Assembly (NCBI GenBank): GCA_014763545.1
Contig: JACXVD010000029.1
Location: 1-34,278 of the forward strand
Source of the DNA: Sphingomonadales bacterium
GTDB lineage: Bacteria > Pseudomonadota > Alphaproteobacteria > Sphingomonadales > Sphingomonadaceae
Direction: 5' to 3'
DNA length: 34,278 bases
Both the position numbers and the translations under genes were made by a program. Of this stretch, positions 7,572-15,849 are shown one piece after another. The stretch's first letter is position 1. Each line of letters opens with the position of its first letter. Under the pieces are notes generated by a model. It searched no databases. It saw only the letters and a list, made by a program, of their open reading frames with translations, and had not been told where the DNA came from.

Positions 7572-8960
7572 ATGGGGCGGCTGGTGATCTTTTGCGCGCT
7601 GCTGGCGCTATCCAGCCTCTCGCTGGCAACGCCGTCTCTCGCGCTCACCCCGTTCACCTCGCCTGCAGCGGAAACCTCGTCGGCCGCGTCGCCGCAGCCG
7701 GCCATCGACGCGGTCAACGCCGCGCCGGACGAACGGATACAGGAACGCATTCGCGGCATTTTCGGCGAACTGCCCGCCTTTTCCAGGGTCGAGGTGCAGG
7801 TCAGCGAAGGCGTGGTCACGCTCAGCGGCACGGTGCCCGGCAGCGCCGATGCGAAACGGGCCGAGGCAATCGCCAGCCGCGTTTCCGGGGTGGTGACGGT
7901 CGAAAACCGGATCGAGCGCGATGTGTCGATCGCCGCCGGGTCCGGTGCGCTGGCGCGGGTCGCGCAGCGGTGGGACAGCCTGGTCAAACTGCTGCCGCTG
8001 GTCGCGCTGGCTGTGGCGATCGGGCTGGCAATCGCGTCTGTCGGCTATCTGCTCGGCAGGCTGGGCACGCTGTGGGAACGGATCGCGCCCAACAGTTTCA
8101 TGGCCGAATTGTTTGCCGGGCTGGTGCGTTTCAGCTTCGCGATCCTCGGCCTGGTGGTGGCGCTCGACATGCTGGGGGCGACCGCGCTGCTCGGCGCAGT
8201 GCTGGGCGGGGCCGGGGTCATCGGCATCGCGCTGGGTTTCGCCATGCGCGACACGATCGAGAACTACGTCGCCTCGCTATTGCTCAGCCTGCGCCAGCCG
8301 TTCCGCGCGCGGGACTGGGTGTGCATCGACGACCATGAAGGCCATGTCATCCGCCTGACCAGCCGGGCGACGATCCTGATGACGCTCGACGGCAACCAGC
8401 TGCGCATCCCCAATGCGCAGGTCTTCAACGCGACCATCCTCAATTTCACCGCCAATCCCCAGCGCCGGTTCGATTTCGAACTGGGGATCGACGCGGAGGA
8501 CGATCCCACCGATGCGCGGCATCTGGGGGTAGAGGTGCTGGCGGGGCTGCCCTTCGTGCTGGCCGATCCGCCGCCCTCGGCGCGGGTCGAACAGGTGGGC
8601 GATTCGAACATCGTGATCCGCTTCCTCGGCTGGATCGACCAGCGCGAGACCGATTGGTACAAGGCGCGCAGCCGGGCGATCCCGGCGGTCAAACGCGCGC
8701 TGGAAGAAGCAGGCTTCGCCTTGCCCGAACCGATCTATCGCCTGCGGTTCGATCCCACGGCGCCGCCGCCTTTCGAGGCCGGGCAGCACACAGCACCGGC
8801 GCGCCCGGCAAGGCCGGTGCAGCGGCGCGCACCCATGCCCGACAATGCCGCAGGCGATGTCGCGCCGGAAAATTCGGTGCTCGATATGGTCGAGGAAGAA
8901 CGCCGCGCGAACAGCGGCAAGGACAAGGATCTGCTCGACCCGGCCAGCCCGCGCGAATAG
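7572..8960 (+). CDS. BON-domain mechanosensitive (MscS) channel
   Basis: A 462-aa inner-membrane protein. A signal peptide or signal anchor covers residues 1-25. A periplasmic BON domain (about 53-118, with VEVQVSEGVVTLSGTV) comes next. Three membrane segments follow at about 139-162, 180-200 and 204-224, the last being the glycine/alanine-rich pore helix (LGAVLGGAGVIGIALGFAM) typical of MscS. A cytoplasmic beta domain (IRLTSRATILMTLDGNQLRIPNAQV, here split across 348-372) and an alpha/beta domain end near 395. The C-terminal tail is proline-rich and probably disordered. MscS channels release solutes under hypo-osmotic stress; the BON domain may tether the channel to the outer envelope. It follows pmbA at one base and converges on ppa. 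Confidence 0.9.
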   Translation: MGRLVIFCALLALSSLSLATPSLALTPFTSPAAETSSAASPQPAIDAVNAAPDERIQERIRGIFGELPAFSRVEVQVSEGVVTLSGTVPGSADAKRAEAIASRVSGVVTVENRIERDVSIAAGSGALARVAQRWDSLVKLLPLVALAVAIGLAIASVGYLLGRLGTLWERIAPNSFMAELFAGLVRFSFAILGLVVALDMLGATALLGAVLGGAGVIGIALGFAMRDTIENYVASLLLSLRQPFRARDWVCIDDHEGHVIRLTSRATILMTLDGNQLRIPNAQVFNATILNFTANPQRRFDFELGIDAEDDPTDARHLGVEVLAGLPFVLADPPPSARVEQVGDSNIVIRFLGWIDQRETDWYKARSRAIPAVKRALEEAGFALPEPIYRLRFDPTAPPPFEAGQHTAPARPARPVQRRAPMPDNAAGDVAPENSVLDMVEEERRANSGKDKDLLDPASPRE

Positions 8961-8981
8961 CGGCGGGCCGGCGCGCGGGGA

Positions 8982-9521
8982 TCAGCCCTGCTTGGCTTCC
9001 TTGGCGCGGGCGATCGCTTCGACCACGATCCGGCGTGCTTCGTCGGCATCGCCCCAGGCGCCGATGCGGACCCACTTCTCGGCTTCGAGATCCTTGTAGT
9101 GGGTAAAGAAGTGTTCGATCTGCTGGAAGATGATCGACGGCAGATCCTTCGTTTCACCGACGTCCGAATAATACGGGAAGGTCGTGTCCACCGGCACGCA
9201 GATCAGCTTTTCGTCGCCGCCGTGTTCGTCTTCGAGGTTGAGCACGCCGATCGGGCGGGCGCGCACCACGCAGCCCGCGATGAAGGGGCTGCGCGAAATC
9301 ACCAGCGCGTCGAGCGGGTCGCCATCGGGGCTGAGCGTGTGCGGCACGAAACCGTAATTCGCCGGATAGCGCATCGGGGTGTGCAGGATGCGGTCGACGA
9401 AGAGCGCGCCCGATTCCTTGTCGAATTCGTACTTCACCGGTTCGCCGCCGGTGGGCACTTCGATGATGACGTTCAGGCTCTCGGGCGGATTGTCGCCGGT
9501 CGGGATCATGTCGATACGCAT
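8982..9521 (-). CDS. ppa: Inorganic pyrophosphatase (family I)
   Basis: Soluble Mg-dependent enzyme that hydrolyses pyrophosphate and pulls biosynthetic reactions forward. The protein is 179 aa from the ATG at 9521, preceded by AAGGGA at good spacing; upstream in-frame codons to 9560 are not conserved-looking. The signature DGDPLDALVI carries the metal-binding aspartates, and VPTGGEPVKYEFDKESG and MRYPANYGFVPHTL match family I. It lies 83 bp downstream of the M61 peptidase gene on the same strand and probably has its own promoter in that gap. It converges on the BON-MscS gene with only 21 bp between stops. Confidence 0.96.
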   Translation of the reverse strand: MRIDMIPTGDNPPESLNVIIEVPTGGEPVKYEFDKESGALFVDRILHTPMRYPANYGFVPHTLSPDGDPLDALVISRSPFIAGCVVRARPIGVLNLEDEHGGDEKLICVPVDTTFPYYSDVGETKDLPSIIFQQIEHFFTHYKDLEAEKWVRIGAWGDADEARRIVVEAIARAKEAKQG

Positions 9522-9604
9522 GCACGGTCCCTTAGCGGCGCCCTTGCTGCGCCGCAACATAGATCATGGTCTAATTTTGCCTGCGGTCGCGGATCGTTGA
9601 CGCG

Positions 9605-11557
9605 CTACTTCGTCCGCGGGGCGAGCAGGCGGTCGAGCCCCTGTTCGCTCTTGGAAATCGGTTCGAGCCATGGGTAGCGCAGGCCGCCGTGGTAATCCAA
9701 TTCCACGGTGCGGAAATTGTCGCCGCGCCGAACCAGCAGCGACAGCGGATCCTTGCCATCCTTGGCGGCGGTGATCGCATCCTTGATCACCGAATCCGAA
9801 TAGGCCTGGCCATTCACCGCGACGACGGTCGACCCGTCGACCACCCCGGCGCGGAACGCCGGGCCGTCCCACAGGGTCGATACCACCTTGCCCTGGCCAT
9901 CCACATTGAAGCCCAGCGAGTAGAACAGGTTGAGGTACTTGCCGCCCTTCATCCGTCCCGCATCGTAGCTGTTGGGCTTGTCCTTCCACGTCAGGCTGTA
10001 ACCGGCCATTTCGATCCCGCGCATCGGGGCGGGCTGGTTGGGCTGGTACAGGCGGGTCTTGAGGAAGCTCGCCCAGTCATAGGGATACACGCCGTTCAGC
10101 GTCGCGACGATTTCGTCGAAATCATAGGTCGAGATGCCCCAGTCGCCATCGTTCCGGCCGAAGAAGGCCTTGGCGAAATCGTCCAGCCCCTTCTTGCCGC
10201 CGGTGCCCTGGCGAATGATCTGGTCCGCCTCGAGCCAGGTCAGCGCACCTTCGACATAGTAATCCTCACTGCGCGACAGCGAGGAATAGGGCAGCGGGCG
10301 GCGCGAATTGATGATCGGGTCGTTGGTCGTGTCCGACACCGGCCGCCAGGCGCGGCCCGGCTGGCCTTCGGAGTAATTCGCCGCCGCCACGGCGATGGTG
10401 CCGAGCACGGTTTCCTTGCTCTGGATGCCCGAGCGTGCGGCGAGGATCCAGCCCCAGAACTGGGTCTGCCCTTCGTACATCCACAGCAGGCTGTCCTGCA
10501 TCGGGGTGCGGTAGTCGGGGGTCCACAGATCGGCCGGGCGGCGATATTTGCCGTTCCAGCTGTGCACCAGTTCGTGGCTGGTGACATTGTGGTCCCAGTC
10601 CATCGCGTCCCAGTCGATCAGCGATCCGGGTTCGTACTGGTTTTCCGCCGAGCGGTGGTGTTCCAGCCCGATGCCGCCCATCCGGTCGGTCACCGCGAGC
10701 AGCATGTCGTAATGGTCGAAATGGCGCGCGCCGAACAGCGTCTCGGCTTCCGCCACCAGCTTCTTGAAGCGGGCCAGGTTCTCGGGCGCGAGGGCCAGTT
10801 CCTTGGCGCTGTCGGCCACCACGTCGAGCCGGACATTGTTGCCGATGTCCCACTGCTGCGCATATTTGCCCGCGAAGATGGGGGAATCGACCAGCGTCTC
10901 GTAATCGACCGGCGCCCAGCTGACCCGGTCGCCCTGGCGGCTCATCCCGTCGAGCGCGGTATAGACCGCCCAGCCCGTCGGCACGGTGACCGTGGGCTGC
11001 ACCGCGATCCGGCGCGTGTAGTGCCCGGCGGGATAGAAGCTCATCTTCTCCCACTGGAGATTGAGCATTTCCTGCGTCATGGTGATCCGCCCCTCGCGCC
11101 CGGTAACCGGCGAGGTGTGGACGAAGCGGGCGGTAACCACCTTGGTCCCTTCGGGCAGCATCACGTCGATCTGGTAGACGTCGAGCGGGTTGCGCACCCA
11201 TTGCAGCGGCTTGCCATCGGCGAAGAAGCGGATGTCGGACACCAGATTGATCGGGCCGCGTGCCGCGTGATTGCCCGGCAGCCATTCGGGATAGAGCAGC
11301 GTCAGCACCTTCATATCGGCGGTGACGGGGATCGTCTCGGTCACCGAATAGACGCCGCGCGCCGTGTCGGTCGCGTCGATATCGAGCGCGATGGTCCCGC
11401 CCGGCCATGGCGTGTCCGCCGGCAGCGGGGTTGCGTTGTCCAGCCGGGTTTCGACCGGGCGCGAGCGTTCGACCTGCTGGCCGATTGCCGGGGCCGCCAG
11501 GGCGATGGTCGATGCGATAGTGGAGACGAGGGCGAGCGACAGGACGTGCTTTTTCAT
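9605..11557 (-). CDS. M61 family (glycyl) aminopeptidase with PDZ domain
   Basis: A 650-aa secreted metallopeptidase of MEROPS family M61. The N-terminus [20 protein letters not shown], ending APAIGQQ, is a Sec signal peptide, so the enzyme is periplasmic or exported. The zinc site HELVHSWN is at about residues 328-335, preceded by GLEHHRS (about 297-303), and a downstream glutamate in [10 protein letters not shown] is the probable third ligand. A C-terminal PDZ-like domain ([20 protein letters not shown], then [15 protein letters not shown]) spans about 545-620. The ATG at 11557 is preferred to a GTG two codons upstream. The gene is divergent from hisS with 96 bp between, and ppa lies downstream. 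It probably trims peptides with N-terminal glycine or alanine. Confidence 0.93.
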   Translation of the reverse strand: MKKHVLSLALVSTIASTIALAAPAIGQQVERSRPVETRLDNATPLPADTPWPGGTIALDIDATDTARGVYSVTETIPVTADMKVLTLLYPEWLPGNHAARGPINLVSDIRFFADGKPLQWVRNPLDVYQIDVMLPEGTKVVTARFVHTSPVTGREGRITMTQEMLNLQWEKMSFYPAGHYTRRIAVQPTVTVPTGWAVYTALDGMSRQGDRVSWAPVDYETLVDSPIFAGKYAQQWDIGNNVRLDVVADSAKELALAPENLARFKKLVAEAETLFGARHFDHYDMLLAVTDRMGGIGLEHHRSAENQYEPGSLIDWDAMDWDHNVTSHELVHSWNGKYRRPADLWTPDYRTPMQDSLLWMYEGQTQFWGWILAARSGIQSKETVLGTIAVAAANYSEGQPGRAWRPVSDTTNDPIINSRRPLPYSSLSRSEDYYVEGALTWLEADQIIRQGTGGKKGLDDFAKAFFGRNDGDWGISTYDFDEIVATLNGVYPYDWASFLKTRLYQPNQPAPMRGIEMAGYSLTWKDKPNSYDAGRMKGGKYLNLFYSLGFNVDGQGKVVSTLWDGPAFRAGVVDGSTVVAVNGQAYSDSVIKDAITAAKDGKDPLSLLVRRGDNFRTVELDYHGGLRYPWLEPISKSEQGLDRLLAPRTK

Positions 11558-11653
11558 GGGCACGCTTCATGGCCGGGGCATTCGACTGACGCAAGCCGCG
11601 CATCGACGAGCGACTTTCCCGCACGGTCCGAACGCGCTAAGCGCGCCGCCAAG

Positions 11654-12886
11654 ATGAGCAAGATCAAGACCCCCCAAGCGATCCGCGGCACGCAGGATAT
11701 TTTCGGCGCCGATGCCGAAGCCTTCGCCTTCGTCGTCGAAACCTTCGAACGCGTGCGCAAGCTCTACCGCTTTCGCCGGGTGGAAATGCCGGTGTTCGAA
11801 AAGACCGAAGTGTTCAGCCGTTCGATCGGCGAGACGACCGATGTCGTATCGAAGGAAATGTATTCCTTCGAGGATCGCGGCGGGGAATCGCTGACCCTGC
11901 GGCCCGAATTCACCGCCGGGATCGCGCGCGCCTATATCACCGACGGCTGGCAGCAATATGCGCCGCTGAAAGTCGCGACACACGGCCCGCTGTTCCGCTA
12001 CGAACGCCCGCAGAAGGGCCGCTATCGCCAGTTCCACCAGATCGACGCCGAGATCATCGGCGCTGCCGAACCGCAGGCGGATGTGGAACTGCTGGCGATG
12101 GCCGACCAGTTGCTGAAGGAGCTGGGGATCGCGGAAGGCGTGACGCTGCAGCTCAATACGCTGGGAGATGGCGACAGCCGCGAGGCGTGGCGCGCAGCGC
12201 TGGTGGAATATTTCCGCGCGGTGAAGGGCGAGCTGAGCGAGGATTCGCAGGAGCGGCTGGAGAAGAACCCGCTGCGCATCCTCGATTCCAAGGACCCACG
12301 CGACCGCGCCTTCGTGGCGGATGCGCCGAAGATCGACGATTTCCTGTCGGCCGAGGCGCAGGACTTTTTCGCTGCCGTGACCGGCGGGCTGGACGCGGCG
12401 GGCGTGGCGTGGAGCCGCAACCCCTCGCTGGTGCGCGGGCTCGACTATTACCGCCACACCGCCTTCGAATTCGTCACCGACCGGCTGGGCGCACAGGGCA
12501 CCGTTCTGGGCGGCGGGCGCTATGACGGGCTGATGGAAAGCCTCGGCGGCAACCCGACGCCCGCGGTCGGCTGGGCTGCGGGGATCGAGCGGCTGGCGAT
12601 GCTGGTGGGGGAGCGGGGTGAGGCAAAGGCGGATGTAATCATCGTCGCCGAAGACGATGCGGTCATCGATCACGCATTACGTGCGACATCGGCGCTACGC
12701 ACCAACGGCCATGCGTCCGAAGTCATCGTTACGGGCAGCGCTAGGAAGCGCTTTGACAAAGCCGTCAAAGCCGAGCCAAGAGCGATCTTAAGCTATGCTT
12801 CGCGTGACGGAATCGTTGAGTTCAAGCTGAAGGCGACCCCGGATATGTATGAAGTAATAACCCGGATTGTGAACGAATTCCGCTGA
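11654..12886 (+). CDS. hisS: Histidyl-tRNA synthetase
   Basis: HisRS charges tRNA-His. The protein is 410 aa from the ATG at 11654; the open frame continues upstream only as an antisense shadow of the peptidase gene. Class II motifs are clear: RGTQDIFG at the N-terminus, [11 protein letters not shown], motif 2 [16 protein letters not shown] (residues about 114-129), the histidine-binding [15 protein letters not shown] and motif 3 [12 protein letters not shown]. The [13 protein letters not shown] form is the canonical bacterial type rather than the divergent type known in some Rhizobiales and Caulobacter. Odd: the last ~85 residues, where the anticodon-binding domain should be, lack the usual ILGExE-like motif, and the DNA here is less GC-rich with rare codons (TTA, CTA, ATA, AGG). 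Two palindromic repeats lie downstream. Confidence 0.95.
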   Translation: MSKIKTPQAIRGTQDIFGADAEAFAFVVETFERVRKLYRFRRVEMPVFEKTEVFSRSIGETTDVVSKEMYSFEDRGGESLTLRPEFTAGIARAYITDGWQQYAPLKVATHGPLFRYERPQKGRYRQFHQIDAEIIGAAEPQADVELLAMADQLLKELGIAEGVTLQLNTLGDGDSREAWRAALVEYFRAVKGELSEDSQERLEKNPLRILDSKDPRDRAFVADAPKIDDFLSAEAQDFFAAVTGGLDAAGVAWSRNPSLVRGLDYYRHTAFEFVTDRLGAQGTVLGGGRYDGLMESLGGNPTPAVGWAAGIERLAMLVGERGEAKADVIIVAEDDAVIDHALRATSALRTNGHASEVIVTGSARKRFDKAVKAEPRAILSYASRDGIVEFKLKATPDMYEVITRIVNEFR

Positions 12887-12893
12887 TTCCTAC

Positions 12894-12920
12894 TGTCACC
12901 CCGGACTTGTTCCGGGGTGG
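12894..12920 (+). repeat. Palindromic repeat copy 1 (REP-like)
   Basis: CACCCCGGACTTGTTCCGGGGTG is a hairpin immediately after hisS. The same core, GTCAyCCCGG-CTTGT-CCGGGrTG, recurs in inverted orientation at 12957-12985. Dispersed palindromes of this kind (CCCGGACTTG-TCCGGG) are common in alphaproteobacterial intergenic DNA. It may also act as a terminator for hisS, but has no T-run. Confidence 0.8.
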
Positions 12921-12956
12921 TGCTTCACTTGGCGCGAAACACTTGCAAGAAGAAAG

Positions 12957-12985
12957 CCCCATCCCGGCACAAGGCCGGGATGACC
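12957..12985 (-). repeat. Palindromic repeat copy 2 (REP-like)
   Basis: CATCCCGGCACAAGGCCGGGATG, read on the minus strand, is the same element as copy 1 with a few changes (GTCATCCCGGCCTTGTGCC). The two inverted copies are separated by 36 bp, giving a BIME- or MITE-like unit of about 92 bp between hisS and prfA. Confidence 0.8.
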
Positions 12986-13000
12986 ACATGAAAGAGTAGC

Positions 13001-14068
13001 GTGACCATCCCCGCAGAGCGCCTTTCCCAGATCACCCATCGCTTTGCCGAGCTCGAGGCGCGGATGGCGTCGGGTATGCTCGAGGGCGAGGAATTCGTCC
13101 GCGCAAGCCGCGACTATGCGGAGCTGGAGCCGGTGGCGAAGGCCGCGCGCGAAGTGCAGGAACTGCGCGCCGAGGCGGTCGAACTGGCGGCGCTGGCCGA
13201 CGATCCGGAAATGAAGGCGCTGGCCGACGAGGAACTCGCCCGCGTCCGCGAGCAATTGCCGGAAAAGGAGCGCCAGCTGGCGATTGCCATGCTGCCGCGC
13301 GATGCGGCCGATGCGCGGCCCGCGATGCTCGAAATCCGCGCGGGCACCGGCGGAGACGAGGCGGCGCTGTTCGCTGCCGATCTCTATCGCATGTACGAAC
13401 GCTTCGCCGCCGAACAGGGTTGGAAAGTCGAACCGATCAGCCTGAGCGCGAACGACATCGGCGGTTTCAAGGAAGTGGTCGCCAATGTCGCGGGGCAGGG
13501 CGTGTTCGCCCGGCTCAAGTTCGAAAGCGGCGTCCACCGGGTGCAGCGCGTGCCGGTCACCGAAAGCGGCGGGCGCATCCACACCAGCGCGGCGACCGTG
13601 GCGGTCCTGCCCGAACCCGACGAGGTCGATGTCGCGGTGGAGGACAAGGATCTCAAGATCGACGTCTATCGCGCCAGCGGCGCCGGCGGCCAGCACGTCA
13701 ACACCACCGACAGCGCGGTGCGCATCACGCACTTGCCGAGCGGTATCGTGGTGACCTGCCAGGACGGCCGCAGCCAGCACAAGAACAAGGAAAAGGCGAT
13801 GCAGGTGCTGCGCGCGCGGCTCTATGAGGCGCAGCGCGAGCAGGCGCAGGGTGCCGAGGCCGAAGCGCGCAAGGCGATGGTCGGATCGGGCGATCGCTCC
13901 GAACGCATCCGCACCTATAATTTCCCGCAAGGGCGCGTGACCGATCACCGTATCGGGCTGACCCTGCACAAGCTCGACGAAGTGCTGGCCGGGCCGGGCC
14001 TTGGCGAATTGGTCGATGCGTTGATCGCCGAGGACGAGGCGAAGCGCCTCGCCGCGATGGGGGAGTGA
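13001..14068 (+). CDS. prfA: Peptide chain release factor 1
   Basis: RF1 recognises UAA and UAG and triggers peptide release. The protein is 355 aa with a GTG start at 13001, preceded by AAAGAG; no earlier start is available because of the repeat region. The stop-codon recognition tripeptide is PVT (residues 185-187 in [17 protein letters not shown]) and the peptidyl-transferase motif is SGAGGQHVN with GGQ at 229-231. [13 protein letters not shown] is RF1-type, not RF2 (SPF). The stop overlaps the prmC start as GTGA, so translation is coupled to the enzyme that methylates the GGQ glutamine (Q231). Confidence 0.97.
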   Translation: MTIPAERLSQITHRFAELEARMASGMLEGEEFVRASRDYAELEPVAKAAREVQELRAEAVELAALADDPEMKALADEELARVREQLPEKERQLAIAMLPRDAADARPAMLEIRAGTGGDEAALFAADLYRMYERFAAEQGWKVEPISLSANDIGGFKEVVANVAGQGVFARLKFESGVHRVQRVPVTESGGRIHTSAATVAVLPEPDEVDVAVEDKDLKIDVYRASGAGGQHVNTTDSAVRITHLPSGIVVTCQDGRSQHKNKEKAMQVLRARLYEAQREQAQGAEAEARKAMVGSGDRSERIRTYNFPQGRVTDHRIGLTLHKLDEVLAGPGLGELVDALIAEDEAKRLAAMGE

Positions 14069-14889
14069 CGGTAGGCGAAGCCATCCGCGAAGCAGCCGCG
14101 CGCCTGTCGGCAACCTCCGATACGGCCCGGCTCGATGCAGAGGTGCTGATGGCGCACGCGCTGGGCGTTGCGCGCTCCGAAATGCTGTTGCGGCACCAGC
14201 GCGAGCCTGTGCCCGACGGCTTCGCTTCGCTGGTCGAGCGGCGCGCGGCCCATGAACCGGTCGCCTATATTACCGGCACGCAGGAATTTTACGGGCTCGA
14301 ATTGCGCGTCACGCCCGAGGTGCTGATCCCGCGCGGTGATAGCGAAGTGCTGGTCGAAACGGCGCTGGGCCATGCCGCGGCGCAGGCGGGGCGGGTGCTC
14401 GATTGCGGCACCGGCTCGGGTGCGTTGCTGCTCGCGGTGCTGGCGGCGCGGCCCGGCTGGCAGGGTATCGGGATCGACATCTCGCCCGGCGCGCTGGCGG
14501 TGGCGGCGGATAATGCCGCGCGCATCGCCCTGGCGGATCGCGCGCAGATGGTGCTTGCCAGCTGGTGCGATTCCGGCTGGTCCGCCGGTCTGGGCCGGTT
14601 CGACCTGATCCTCGCCAACCCGCCCTATGTCGAAGACGCCGCTGATCTCGACCCTTGCGTGCGCGAGTATGAGCCGGCAGGCGCGCTGTTCGCCGGGCCG
14701 GAGGGGCTCGACGATTATCGCATCCTCATCCCGCAATTGCGCGGCCTGCTTGTCCCGGGCGGCCTCGCCCTGCTCGAAATCGGTGCGAGCCAGGGCGAAT
14801 CGGTGGGCGCGCTGGCGCGTGACGCAGGGTTTTCTGTGGATTTGCGGCGCGATCTGGCAGGCAGGCCGCGTGTAATCTGCTTGACATGA
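14065..14889 (+). CDS. prmC: Release factor glutamine methyltransferase PrmC
   Basis: PrmC (HemK) methylates the glutamine of the GGQ motif of release factors. The protein is 274 aa. Its GTG start overlaps the prfA stop by four bases, the classic prfA-prmC arrangement. The SAM-binding motif I is [12 protein letters not shown] (about 112-123) and the catalytic NPPY is at 185-188 in [11 protein letters not shown]. The N-terminal helical domain that docks the release factor is present (residues 1-70), followed by the linker [13 protein letters not shown], close to the family IPRPDTE motif. A TTGACA lies at 14881-14886, inside the gene's last codons, and may serve the downstream gene. Confidence 0.96.
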   Translation: MTVGEAIREAAARLSATSDTARLDAEVLMAHALGVARSEMLLRHQREPVPDGFASLVERRAAHEPVAYITGTQEFYGLELRVTPEVLIPRGDSEVLVETALGHAAAQAGRVLDCGTGSGALLLAVLAARPGWQGIGIDISPGALAVAADNAARIALADRAQMVLASWCDSGWSAGLGRFDLILANPPYVEDAADLDPCVREYEPAGALFAGPEGLDDYRILIPQLRGLLVPGGLALLEIGASQGESVGALARDAGFSVDLRRDLAGRPRVICLT

Positions 14890-15106
14890 TAGGCGTGCAA
14901 TGCCTACCTCACACCTAGGACGGTGGTCATGGGCGTTTTGCCCTCTGCCGGGCCTAGCTCCAACATTTGCCGAATGGTGAGGGTGGGATCGCCCGAACGA
15001 ATTTGCAGATGGGGCACCGCGAACCGCACACAAGCGGACGCGGCGAGGGGTCATGCGACCGACCCGGCATTGGTGGCCGGGGGTCCTGAGTAAGGAAAAT
15101 AATTCC
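14881..15106 (+). promoter_or_regulatory. Promoter and long leader of the DUF4167 gene
   Basis: A perfect TTGACA -35 at 14881-14886 overlaps the prmC stop; the -10 about 17 bases on is weak (near CTACCT). A leader of roughly 200 nt follows. It has imperfect stems (for example GACCCGGC with GCCGGGGGTC, about 15060-15085). At its end, AAGGAA (15092-15097) can pair perfectly with TTCCTT (15103-15108) around a 5-nt loop, covering both the Shine-Dalgarno and the TTG start. No open reading frame of note lies in the leader. Confidence 0.45.
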
Positions 15107-15829
15107 TTGAACAACAACCGTAATAATCGCCGTCGCGGCCGCAACAACAATCGCGGCCAGGGTGGCGGCAACCAGCTCAACCGGATCGACAGCCGCGCAC
15201 GCGGCAATGCGCCGCAGTTGCTCGAAAAATACAAGAAGCTGGCGCAAGACGCACAGCACAATGGCGACCGCGTGCAGATGGAATATTATCTGCAGTTCGC
15301 CGACCATTATTTCCGCGTGCTCGCCGACAACAAGGCGCGGCAGGATGAAGCGCGGGGCCGCCGCGACGATCGCGACGATGGGCGCGATTCGGGCCGCGAT
15401 TCGAGCCGTGACGACCGCCGCGACCGCGCCAATGACGACGATGGCGACGATTACGGCCAGGACGAGCGCAACCAGTCGCGCCGTTCGCGCCAGCGCTACG
15501 ATCTCGACGACGGCGAAGCAGGCAGCGAGAGCGACAGCGCGGATGGCGACGATTCGACCCGCTACGAACCCGCCGAAAATCCCTTCGTGCGGGACAATCC
15601 TGCACGCGGTGAAGGCCGCCGCCAGCGTCGCCCGCGCACCGCGCGCAGCGCCGATGCGGAAGCCGCCAGCGATGGCATCGATGCAGCGGCGCTGCCGCCC
15701 TCGATCGGCGCGGAAGATGGCGAGGCCCCGCGCAAACGCGCGCCGCGCCGCCGCAAGCCTGCTGCCGATAGTGCGGACGATGCGGGGCAGGGCGACAAGG
15801 GCGATGAAACGCTGAGCGCAGTCGGCTGA
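15107..15829 (+). CDS. DUF4167 protein, basic and acidic low complexity
   Basis: A 240-aa protein with a TTG start at 15107 giving the conserved N-terminus LNNNRNNRRRGRNNN; AAGGA sits ten bases upstream. An in-frame ATG at 15053 would add residues (RPTRHWWPGVL) that are probably leader. The DUF4167 domain covers about residues 1-80: RIDSRARGNAPQLLEKYKKL and QHNGDRVQMEYYLQFADHYF are typical. The rest is low complexity, alternating acidic (DDRDDGRDSGRDS) and basic (RRQRRPRTAR, RKRAPRRRK) blocks, probably disordered. The Arg/Asn-rich N-terminus suggests nucleic-acid binding, but function is unknown. It follows prmC, a synteny common in Alphaproteobacteria, and precedes lnt by 20 bp. Confidence 0.9.
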   Translation: MNNNRNNRRRGRNNNRGQGGGNQLNRIDSRARGNAPQLLEKYKKLAQDAQHNGDRVQMEYYLQFADHYFRVLADNKARQDEARGRRDDRDDGRDSGRDSSRDDRRDRANDDDGDDYGQDERNQSRRSRQRYDLDDGEAGSESDSADGDDSTRYEPAENPFVRDNPARGEGRRQRRPRTARSADAEAASDGIDAAALPPSIGAEDGEAPRKRAPRRRKPAADSADDAGQGDKGDETLSAVG

Positions 15830-15849
15830 ATTCGGACAGGGGGCGCGCG

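Noticed and set aside
6128-7987. 619-codon minus-strand frame over pmbA
   Set aside because: The plus strand encodes PmbA motifs; the minus frame is an R/A/G-rich shadow.
9689-11653. Long N-terminal extension of hisS antisense to the M61 peptidase
   Set aside because: HisRS begins at [15 protein letters not shown] (11654); the upstream frame is the reverse of a peptidase with a signal peptide and zinc site.
12896-14113. 405-codon minus-strand frame over prfA
   Set aside because: It is antisense to RF1, and its ends are made of the palindromic repeats.
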